From a cyanobacterium PCC 7702 (GTDB lineage: Bacteria > Cyanobacteriota > Cyanobacteriia > Cyanobacteriales > Nostocaceae): DNA of 62,612 bases. The translations under genes and the position numbers were made by a program. The stretch lies in contig KB235926.1 in NCBI GenBank assembly GCA_000332255.1, forward strand, positions 4,229,344 through 4,291,955, read 5' to 3'. This document shows, in pieces, positions 27,431-35,435 of this stretch (position 1 is the first letter of the stretch; each line of letters begins with the position of its first letter). The notes beneath the pieces are model-generated. The model worked only from the letters and a program-made list of their open reading frames with translations. It was not told the origin of the DNA and did no database searches.

Positions 27431-30400
27431 ATGTCTGGTCATTCAATTGATATTGCCTTAGCGCAGTTGGAAGAACAGATAAACGATTGTGAAAAGGCTG
27501 TGGTGAGATTTATTGAGGTCAAGAAACAAATGTCAAATCAAGCAGTGAAAGTAGAAAAAATTAATAGGAAATTGCAACATAACCCGATTGCGATTATTGG
27601 CATAGCTTCCTTATTTCCCCAAGCCCGAAACACACAAGAATACTGGCAAAATATTATCGATCGCCTTGATTGTATTACTGATATTCCACCCAGCCATTGG
27701 AGTGTGGAAGATTACTACGACCCCAACCCAAGAACTCCAGAAGACAAAACCTATTGCAAAAGAGGTGGATTTATTCCTGAAATAGATTTTAACCCTATGG
27801 AGTTTGGAATACCACCAAATATATTAGAAGTTACAGATGTTTCGCAACTTTTAAGCTTAGTTGTTGCCAAACAAGCGATGGAAGATGCAGGGTATGGAGA
27901 AGGGCGCGAGTTTAATCGCGAATCGGTGGGAGTCATCTTGGGTTCAGCTGCATTGAAACTGGGAGTTCCACTTTCTGCTCGCCTGCAATATCCAATTTGG
28001 AAAAAAGTACTCAAAAGTAGCGGTTTGTCTGATGAAGACACTGAAAAAATTATCAAAAAAATCCAAAGCGCTTATGTGAAATGGGATGAGAACGCCTTTC
28101 CAGGTATGCTGGCCAATGTTATAGCTGGACGAATTGCTAACCGCTTAAACTTAGGTGGAATCAATTGTACGGTTGATGCTGCTTGTGCTAGTTCTTTTGC
28201 TGCTTTGAAAATGGCAATTAGCGAATTAGTAGAGCATCGCTGCGACATGATGCTCACAGGTGGTGTTGATACAGACAATTCTATTACAGCTTATATCAGT
28301 TTCAGCAAAACGCCAGCCGTTTCTCCTAGCGATAAAGTCAGGCCCTTCGACGCTGAATCTGATGGCATGATGCTGGGTGAAGGTATAGGTATGTACGTTC
28401 TCAAACGCCTAGAAGATGCAGTGCGGGACAACGATCGCATCTATGCAGTTATCAAAGGTATCGGTACATCTAGTGACGGGCGTTACAAAAGCATTTACGC
28501 TCCTCGCCAGCAAGGACAAGTGCAAGCATTGCGCCGTGCATACGACGATGCAGGTATTACCCCTGAAACCGTTGGTTTAATTGAAGCCCACGGTACGGGT
28601 ACCATGGCTGGAGATCCCACGGAATTCGCATCTTTACAGGAATTTTTCGGACAAAACAATTCTAAAAAGCAATATATTGCCCTTGGAACCGTCAAATCCC
28701 AAATCGGACATACGAAAGCTGCTGCTGGCGCCGCTAGTATTATCAAAACTGCCTTAGCACTGCACCATAAGATTTTGCCGCCCACAATTAACGTTACTCA
28801 ACCCAATCCCAAACTGAATATTGAAAATTCTGCCTTTTATTTGAATACCGAAACCAGACCTTGGATTCGCTCTCAAGAAGAACCTCCAAGACGTGCTGGC
28901 GTCAGTTCCTTTGGCTTTGGCGGTACAAACTACCACGTGGTTCTGGAGGAATACTCTTACGAACATAACTGTCCCTACCGCTTGCACAACGTTCCCGCTC
29001 AAGTGCTGCTGTTTGCTGCAACTCCAACACAATTATTGAGTAGTTGTCAAGAAATTTTAACTCAGTTGCAGTCAGAAGCAGGCGACAAACATTATCTGGA
29101 GCTGATAGAAACTTGCAAAAACAAAGAAATTCCTCAAAATGCTACTAGAATTGGTTTTGTCACCGAAAGTCGTGCCGAAGCTTGTAAACTTTTGCAAATT
29201 GCTATTGACTTGCTGAAAAATAAAGCTCCTGCCCTATCTTGGGAACATCCCCAAGGCATCTACTACCGTGCTTGTGGCATGGATTTAACTGGAAAAGTAG
29301 TCGCCTTATTTTCCGGACAAGGCTCGCAGTATTTGAATATGGGTCGGGAATTGGCAATACATTTTCCCGAAGTGCGCCAACTTTACGGCTACATGGATAG
29401 CTTGTTGTGCAAAGATAATCTCCAACCCCTGTCGGAGATAGTTTTTCCCCGTCCCGTATTCGCAGAAACAGAAAAGAATGCCCAAATAGCAGCATTGCAA
29501 CGCACGGAATACGCCCAACCAGCCATCGGGATGTTAAGTGTAGCAATGTACAAATTGTTGCAAAAATCTGGATTTAAGGCAGATTTTGTGGCTGGACACA
29601 GCTTTGGGGAAATTACAGCTTTGTGGGCCGCGCAAGTGCTCGGCGATGCAGATTATTGTTTCTTGGTAAAAGCCAGAGGACAAGCAATGGCAGCTCCCCA
29701 AAACCAAAATTACGATCTGGGAGCTATGCTGGCAGTAAAAGAAGATGTGGAAAAAATAAAGGCAGCGATCGCTGGTTTTCCACAAGTAGCGATCGCTAAC
29801 TTTAACTCCCCTCGACAAGCAGTACTAGCAGGACCGACCGCAGAAATAGAAAAAGTACGCGCAGCTTTGCAAGCAAGAGGATATACCGCTGTTTTATTAC
29901 CAGTTTCAGCAGCATTCCACACACCCCTTATTAGCTTTGCTCAGAAACCTTTTAACACAGCCATCAGCAACGTTCGTTTTCGAAATCCCCAAATACCAGT
30001 TTACACCAACGTCACGGGCAAACAATACCCGCAACAACCAGCAGAAATTCAAAAAATCCTGGAAACCCACCTTTCGAGCTCGGTACTGTTCCAGCAGGAA
30101 ATCGAAAATATTTATGCCGCCGGAGGTTATTGTTTTGTAGAATTTGGACCGAGAAACATTCTGACCAACCTAGTACGCGAGATCCTGGAGTCTCGCCCCC
30201 ATCTTGCGATCGCGCTTAACCCCAGTCCTCAAAAAAGCAGCGCTCGTTCCCTTTGGGAAGCTGCTGTACAGTTACGCGTTGCTGGTATGTCCTTGAAAAA
30301 CCTCGATCCTTACCAAAAACCGCCTTTTATCCCCCAGCCTGAAAAAAATAAAGGATTAAGCGTAAAATTAAACGGTTCTAACTACGTATCAGAAAAAGTC

Positions 30401-32803
30401 AAAAAGGAGTTCGAGCAAGCCTTACAGGACAGTTATCAAGTGAAACTACACCAAAAAAGCTCTCTGTTGAAAATCGTCGCTGCACCCCAGTCTGCGGTGA
30501 CATCAACTTTAGCAGCTACTTCCTCCTCCACGATGCTAGAGAGTAACGGACACAACAAGCTAAACGGAAATAACGGACATACTAAAAAACCCGTTGTTGT
30601 CGAGACCACGGCAACTCACGAATGCACAGACAGGGAAAATCAACAAAATGCGGCGTCATCCCCTACTGCTTCTTTTGTTTCCCCTTTTCCCTCTCCCAAT
30701 TCCTCTCAAACAGCTGCAAGGTCGAAAATGAATGACATACCAGAAAAACTTGTAAATTACCAAAGAATTTTAGAAAGCTTAGAGTATGCTCTCACCCAGT
30801 TCCAACAAAATCAAAACGAAAATTTACAAGTTCACGCCCAATACCTCAATCAGCAACTAGAATACCTCAGAACTTCTTTCCAATTGATGCAGCAGCAGAA
30901 TTCCTTATTTGCCAAAACAGAGCAATCCCAACAAGTGCTCAAGCTTAAACCAACAATCATTGAAAGCTTAGATCGCAGCATCACGCAGTTTCACGCCCAA
31001 CAAAGTGAAACTTTACACGTTCACCAACAGTATCTTCAAAACCAACTAGAGTACACTAAGAACTTTTTGCAAATCCTTCAGCAAGAGTACGCCCAGCTGG
31101 TTGCAGATGTGACATCTACCCGCACTAACTTACCGATAACTCCAGAACATCTTCCACCCGTACCGACTAAAGTAGAAGACTCCACTATCCAAGTTCCTAT
31201 CACACCACCAAAAAGGGAACCAGAATCTGTTGCATCCCTGACCGCAAATGGAACAAAAATAGCAAAACAAGAATTCTCCGTTCCCGTTATTACCGAGACT
31301 CCAGAAAGTAAGCTTTCAACACCCACAGTCAGCACGCCACCTCAACCAGCAGCTTCTCCAACACCAGCGATCGCTCTTTTTGACCTAGACCGAACTTTGC
31401 TTGCTATCACCAGCGAAAAAACAGGCTATCCTGTTGAAATGCTCGATATGAACATGGACATGGAAGCAGACTTGGGTATTGACTCTATCAAACGTGTAGA
31501 AATTATGGGCGCTTTGCAAGAGAAATACCCCGATTTACCCAAACCGAGCAACCTCGAAGAACTGGCGGAACTGCGTACCATCGGTCAAATTGTTCAATAC
31601 TTGCAATCTTTAGTTGCAACCCCAGCAATTTCCACACCCCCACCTGAAGCTAGTGGTGGAGCTGTGTTTAGCAACGATTCTACTCCCATCAGTCCAGAAA
31701 ATGTAGCAGTCACGACCAAACAACCTGTTTCCAAAGCAAATAATGTTGATTTGAGTCATCTTGCGGACGATTTGTTAGCCATCACTAGCGAAAAAACAGG
31801 TTACCCGGTAGAAATGCTGGAACTGAACATGGATATGGAAGCAGACTTGGGTATTGACTCTATCAAACGTGTAGAAATTATGGGCGCTTTGCAAGAGAAA
31901 TACCCCGATTTACCCAAACCGAGTAATCTCGAAGAACTGGCGGAACTGCGCACCATCGGCCAAATTGTCGAATACCTGCAGCACCTCGCAGCTGAGTTTG
32001 AAAAAAAAAAGTACCAACCGGAATTTAGTCACAAACCAAACAACTTAAAGTACAATATCCAACGCCGTCCAGTTCAACTGCAAATTTTACCTTTACCAGA
32101 TTTTTGGGAATTTAGTTTACCAGAGGGACACATTGTCTTAATTACTGATGATGGTTCCCTCACTACTTCACTAGTAGCTGAGTTACTAAGCAAACGAGGA
32201 TGGAAAGTAGTAGTTTTAAATTTTCCTCCTGCTGTGGTTCCCGAAAAATCACCCTTACCTGCAAACGTCAATCGCGTTACCTTACAAGACACCAGCGAGG
32301 AACATCTGCAACAACAACTAGCAGCGATCGCTACTAACTACGGAAAGGTAGCAGCTTTTATTCACATCCATCCCATTTTCCAGTCTAGCTATAATACGAA
32401 AGTGGCTTACTTCCCAGAGGAAAAGGTTATACTAAAGCAAGTCTTTTTCATGGCCAAACACCTCAAAAAGTCTCTTATCGAAGCAAGCGATATGCCATCC
32501 GTCACGCTTCGCGAACGCGGACGCAGCTGTTTTTGTACCGTAGTACGTCTGGATGGAGCTTTTGGACTAGAACACAAAGTTAACTACGGAGCGATCGGCG
32601 CAGGTTTGTTTGGATTAACTAAAACCCTAATTTGGGAATGGCCAAAAGTATTTTGTCGGGCCATAGATATCAGTCCTGAAATTGATGCTGAATCTTCAGC
32701 CAATCTTATTATTGCTGAACTTCACGATCCCAATCGCTATCTTACCGAAGTAGCATACTCTTTTCAAAAAAGAGTAACTCTCGTCAGCGTTCCCGAGCAA
32801 TAA
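27431..32803 (+). CDS. hglE: Heterocyst glycolipid synthase HglE (KS-AT-ACP-ACP-partial KR)
   Basis: A type I iterative synthase subunit of 1790 residues, organised like the first protein of polyunsaturated-fatty-acid synthases (PfaA). Ketosynthase ~51-485: active Cys252 (DAACASS), HGTGTMAGD, IGHTKAAAG. Acyltransferase ~610-930: GHSFGE with Ser724. A disordered linker, then two related coiled-coil motifs (~1113-1160 and ~1175-1220). Two ACPs with Ser1352 and Ser1477 (LGIDSIKRVEIM in both). Last ~200 residues: the structural half of a ketoreductase (FCTVVRLDGAFGLEHK, GAIGAGLFGLTKTLIWEWP) but without the NADPH-binding catalytic half, which is found in HglD. It makes the C26-type acyl backbone of heterocyst glycolipids. 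It leads the hglE-D-C-A-B run. Confidence 0.93.
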   Translation: MSGHSIDIALAQLEEQINDCEKAVVRFIEVKKQMSNQAVKVEKINRKLQHNPIAIIGIASLFPQARNTQEYWQNIIDRLDCITDIPPSHWSVEDYYDPNPRTPEDKTYCKRGGFIPEIDFNPMEFGIPPNILEVTDVSQLLSLVVAKQAMEDAGYGEGREFNRESVGVILGSAALKLGVPLSARLQYPIWKKVLKSSGLSDEDTEKIIKKIQSAYVKWDENAFPGMLANVIAGRIANRLNLGGINCTVDAACASSFAALKMAISELVEHRCDMMLTGGVDTDNSITAYISFSKTPAVSPSDKVRPFDAESDGMMLGEGIGMYVLKRLEDAVRDNDRIYAVIKGIGTSSDGRYKSIYAPRQQGQVQALRRAYDDAGITPETVGLIEAHGTGTMAGDPTEFASLQEFFGQNNSKKQYIALGTVKSQIGHTKAAAGAASIIKTALALHHKILPPTINVTQPNPKLNIENSAFYLNTETRPWIRSQEEPPRRAGVSSFGFGGTNYHVVLEEYSYEHNCPYRLHNVPAQVLLFAATPTQLLSSCQEILTQLQSEAGDKHYLELIETCKNKEIPQNATRIGFVTESRAEACKLLQIAIDLLKNKAPALSWEHPQGIYYRACGMDLTGKVVALFSGQGSQYLNMGRELAIHFPEVRQLYGYMDSLLCKDNLQPLSEIVFPRPVFAETEKNAQIAALQRTEYAQPAIGMLSVAMYKLLQKSGFKADFVAGHSFGEITALWAAQVLGDADYCFLVKARGQAMAAPQNQNYDLGAMLAVKEDVEKIKAAIAGFPQVAIANFNSPRQAVLAGPTAEIEKVRAALQARGYTAVLLPVSAAFHTPLISFAQKPFNTAISNVRFRNPQIPVYTNVTGKQYPQQPAEIQKILETHLSSSVLFQQEIENIYAAGGYCFVEFGPRNILTNLVREILESRPHLAIALNPSPQKSSARSLWEAAVQLRVAGMSLKNLDPYQKPPFIPQPEKNKGLSVKLNGSNYVSEKVKKEFEQALQDSYQVKLHQKSSLLKIVAAPQSAVTSTLAATSSSTMLESNGHNKLNGNNGHTKKPVVVETTATHECTDRENQQNAASSPTASFVSPFPSPNSSQTAARSKMNDIPEKLVNYQRILESLEYALTQFQQNQNENLQVHAQYLNQQLEYLRTSFQLMQQQNSLFAKTEQSQQVLKLKPTIIESLDRSITQFHAQQSETLHVHQQYLQNQLEYTKNFLQILQQEYAQLVADVTSTRTNLPITPEHLPPVPTKVEDSTIQVPITPPKREPESVASLTANGTKIAKQEFSVPVITETPESKLSTPTVSTPPQPAASPTPAIALFDLDRTLLAITSEKTGYPVEMLDMNMDMEADLGIDSIKRVEIMGALQEKYPDLPKPSNLEELAELRTIGQIVQYLQSLVATPAISTPPPEASGGAVFSNDSTPISPENVAVTTKQPVSKANNVDLSHLADDLLAITSEKTGYPVEMLELNMDMEADLGIDSIKRVEIMGALQEKYPDLPKPSNLEELAELRTIGQIVEYLQHLAAEFEKKKYQPEFSHKPNNLKYNIQRRPVQLQILPLPDFWEFSLPEGHIVLITDDGSLTTSLVAELLSKRGWKVVVLNFPPAVVPEKSPLPANVNRVTLQDTSEEHLQQQLAAIATNYGKVAAFIHIHPIFQSSYNTKVAYFPEEKVILKQVFFMAKHLKKSLIEASDMPSVTLRERGRSCFCTVVRLDGAFGLEHKVNYGAIGAGLFGLTKTLIWEWPKVFCRAIDISPEIDAESSANLIIAELHDPNRYLTEVAYSFQKRVTLVSVPEQ
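31460..31923 (+). repeat. Tandem ACP modules with an identical 89-nt core
   Basis: Positions 31460-31548 and 31835-31923 are identical over 89 nt, covering the phosphopantetheine site (DLGIDSIKRVEIM) and the next helix. Flanking sequence is similar but diverged. The identity at third codon positions points to gene conversion or a recent duplication. Confidence 0.9.
32491..32518 (-). repeat. GGATGGCAT repeat inserted in frame inside hglE
   Basis: On the minus strand, TTCGCGAAGCGTGACGGATG continuing into GCATA matches the repeat copy downstream of hglE closely (about 20 of 23 core positions). Within HglE it encodes roughly MPSVTLRER (~1688-1698). It lies next to the GRSCFCTVVRLDG strand of the ketoreductase-like end and keeps the frame. 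Confidence 0.6.
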
Positions 32804-32828
32804 CAAAACTTCTCTACGAGAAGCCGCG

Positions 32829-32854
32829 GTCGCGTAGCGTGCCGGATGGCATTA
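32829..32854 (+). repeat. GGATGGCAT repeat downstream of hglE
   Basis: GTCGCGTAGCGTGCCGGATG then GCATTA, 26 bases after the hglE stop codon, preceded by CTCTACGAGAAGCCGC. It is the most complete copy of the family in this window. Confidence 0.65.
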
Positions 32855-32960
32855 GAGCGCGTCTACAAAGAAGACAAAGACACCTGGAAAGACAAAGTAA
32901 AACCAATTCATCTTTGTCTCTCCATTACCCTCCATCTATCTATATTTTAGACCTACAAAT

Positions 32961-33407
32961 ATGTCGGCTTCTAAAGAAATTACTTATACAGGACGTATAG
33001 TTGATAATAAAAAACAAGCTCCGATTTTAGGAGCGAAAGTTAAATTCGTCTATCCAGGTAATGCAATTATTTCCTACACAGATATAGAGGGAATTTTTCA
33101 ATTGAAAATTAATTTTTCTAGCAAGGAAAGCATTTACGGAAAGTTAATAGTAGAAGCCAATGGATACAAAACCTACTATTCTTCTATGAAAATTTCACCA
33201 CAACCAAGAGACCTTGGCGATATTAAACTTTTAGAACCCCATGATATTAAACTTTTCAATTCTGACACTGATATTTTTATACCAATTCCAGTGATAGCAA
33301 CTATTCTAGCAGGATTGTTCGCGATCGCAATTATTGCCATGCAAACTTCCAACTCCAAGTTTCCTGTCCGCCAACACAAAAATTCTATTAATATTTATCA
33401 ACCTTAA
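32961..33407 (+). CDS. Tail-anchored CarboxypepD_reg-like small protein inside the hgl operon
   Basis: A 148-residue protein. Residues ~5-90 look like a carboxypeptidase-regulatory-like beta sandwich (TYTGRIVDNKKQAPILGAKV, ISYTDIEGIFQLKI, LIVEANGYKTYY). Residues ~110-130 form one membrane helix (IPIPVIATILAGLFAIAIIA), and a short tail follows. There is no signal peptide, so it is probably tail-anchored with the sandwich in the cytoplasm, or anchored in the reverse orientation. It is placed between hglE and hglD on the same strand, where the two halves of the ketoreductase are split. A role in attaching the synthase to the membrane is an inference from this place only. I know of no symbol with certainty. 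Confidence 0.75.
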   Translation: MSASKEITYTGRIVDNKKQAPILGAKVKFVYPGNAIISYTDIEGIFQLKINFSSKESIYGKLIVEANGYKTYYSSMKISPQPRDLGDIKLLEPHDIKLFNSDTDIFIPIPVIATILAGLFAIAIIAMQTSNSKFPVRQHKNSINIYQP

Positions 33408-33618
33408 AACTTAAAAATTCCAACTGCAAATAGCTAAATCAACGCTTACCTAGGTTTTTTGATAATAGCAAATATTTATAAACTTCCCATCCTACCCTGC
33501 AGAAAACCGCGAGCACTTTTAATACTAGTATTTATGACCACAGAACGACCCATCTTTATTAGTTTAATGTGATTAAATCCTTTCCTCTCCTTGGTTATAA
33601 TTTCTATTTCTAACGTTT

Positions 33619-35373
33619 ATGAACAGAAAAACTATGACCGCAGCCAATCAAATTCGTCCTTCCTCAGTTTTCCTAGTTAGCGGTGGAGCTAAAGGCATTA
33701 CAGCTAAATGCACGATCGAATTAGCACGGCATTATCACTGTCAATTCATCTTACTTGGTCGCTCAGAACTTCTAGAAATAGAACCAGAATTTGCGCAAAA
33801 TTGTTCTGATGAACCGACGTTAAAAAAACGCATCATGGAATATCTTCTTGCCAAAGGAGAAAAACCCACACCCATGAGGGTACAAAAAATATTTAATCAA
33901 ATTTCTGCTCATCGAGAAATTAAGCAAACACTAACAGCAATTCAAGAAGCTGGAGGTAAAGCAAAGTATATTAGTGTCGATGTCACAGACACTCAAGCTT
34001 TATATCAAAAAGTCACTAACACAGCTGCTGAAATAGGAGAAATCACAGGCATTATTCATGGCGCCGGTAACTTGGCTGATAAATTAATTGAAAAGAAAAC
34101 AGAACAGGATTTTGAAAAGGTTTACACTGCCAAAGTACAGGGTTTAGAAAACCTTCTAGCATGTGTAGAACCAAACAAACTTGAGTATTTAGTTTTATTT
34201 TCTTCTATCGCAGGCTTTTACGGTAATATTGGACAATCTGATTACGCAATTGCTAACGAAATCCTCAACAAATCAGCCCATTTGTTTAAGCAAAAATATC
34301 CTCATTGTCATGTAGTTGCTATTAATTGGGGTGGTTGGGACAGCGGAATGGTCACACCAGAATTGAAGAAGGAATTTGCTCGACGAGGTATTGAAATTAT
34401 TCCCGTAGAAGCTGGAACGCAAATGTTAGTCAACGAACTGCGTCCTGTTCATCACGACACAACCCAAGTTGTCATTGGTAGTCCCATAGTTCCTCCTGCT
34501 GTAGTTTTAGATCCACAACTGCGCAGCTATCGCATTCGTAGGAAATTAACACTAGAGGAAAACCCTTTTTTACAAGACCATATTATTGCTGGTCATCCAG
34601 TTTTACCTGCTACTTGCGCAGTTTCGTGGATGTCAGATGTTTGCGAGAAACTTTATCCAGGGTACAAAGCTTTTAGCAGTACAGATTTTCGAGTATTTAA
34701 GGGAATTACCTTCAACGAAACTTTAGCTGATGAATATATTCTTGATTTACAAGAAACATCTAAAAATCTTGATAATCATGAGGTAAATTTCTCATGTAAA
34801 ATTTGGAGTCAAACTCCAGAAGGAAAAACTGTATATCATTTCAGTACTCAAATACAACTTTTACGTGATATTCCTCCCGCTCCTATTTATGAAAAACTGA
34901 ACCTGACAGAAGACAATATCATCACTACCATTGGTAAAGATTTTTATCAAACAGGAACAGCTGCATTATTTCACGGACCTGCTTTTCAACAAATTAGAAA
35001 AATCATAAATATTAGTCCAGACAAAATTACTGCTGAATGTTTTTGGCAAGAAATCGACAAAAAACAGCAAGGTCAATTTCCAGCCTATTGGGTTAATCCT
35101 TTTACAACTGACTTGAGTACTCATCCTTTATGGATTTGGTTGTATCATTACCATCAGGAAATTTGCTTGCCAGGACAACAAGAAAAATACGAACAATTTG
35201 CCAAAACACCCTACAATCAGCCATTTTATGTATCTTGTGAAGTCAGGAGTAAAACACAAACCAGTGTTATTGCTGATTTCTTTATTCACGACCGGCTCGG
35301 TAAAATTTACTCGCGACTTTTAGGGGGTAGAGGAATTATTTTCCCAGCTAAATTTCTGCAACCAAAAATTTAG
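33619..35373 (+). CDS. hglD: Heterocyst glycolipid synthase HglD (ketoreductase + dehydratase)
   Basis: A 584-residue protein with a ketoreductase catalytic half and a dehydratase domain. KR: VFLVSGGAKGITAKCTIEL (NADPH loop, ~18-36), VLFSSIAGFYGNIGQSDYAI carrying Ser and Tyr, INWGGWDSGM. Dehydratase: hot-dog fold starting ENPFLQDHIIAGHPVLPATC with the DHxIxGxxVLPA signature, plus a second half (FHGPAFQQIRKI). Together with the HglE C-terminus it restores the KR-DH end seen in PfaA-like proteins. It reduces and dehydrates the growing beta-keto chain. The gene is 211 bases after the small membrane protein and 62 before hglC. An internal ATG five codons on (MTAANQIR) is an alternative start. Confidence 0.88.
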   Translation: MNRKTMTAANQIRPSSVFLVSGGAKGITAKCTIELARHYHCQFILLGRSELLEIEPEFAQNCSDEPTLKKRIMEYLLAKGEKPTPMRVQKIFNQISAHREIKQTLTAIQEAGGKAKYISVDVTDTQALYQKVTNTAAEIGEITGIIHGAGNLADKLIEKKTEQDFEKVYTAKVQGLENLLACVEPNKLEYLVLFSSIAGFYGNIGQSDYAIANEILNKSAHLFKQKYPHCHVVAINWGGWDSGMVTPELKKEFARRGIEIIPVEAGTQMLVNELRPVHHDTTQVVIGSPIVPPAVVLDPQLRSYRIRRKLTLEENPFLQDHIIAGHPVLPATCAVSWMSDVCEKLYPGYKAFSSTDFRVFKGITFNETLADEYILDLQETSKNLDNHEVNFSCKIWSQTPEGKTVYHFSTQIQLLRDIPPAPIYEKLNLTEDNIITTIGKDFYQTGTAALFHGPAFQQIRKIINISPDKITAECFWQEIDKKQQGQFPAYWVNPFTTDLSTHPLWIWLYHYHQEICLPGQQEKYEQFAKTPYNQPFYVSCEVRSKTQTSVIADFFIHDRLGKIYSRLLGGRGIIFPAKFLQPKI

Positions 35374-35435
35374 CGTTTGTCTTATTGAATTGATTGAAAT
35401 TTCAAAAAAAGATAAAGTTCTGCTAGAGAATAACC

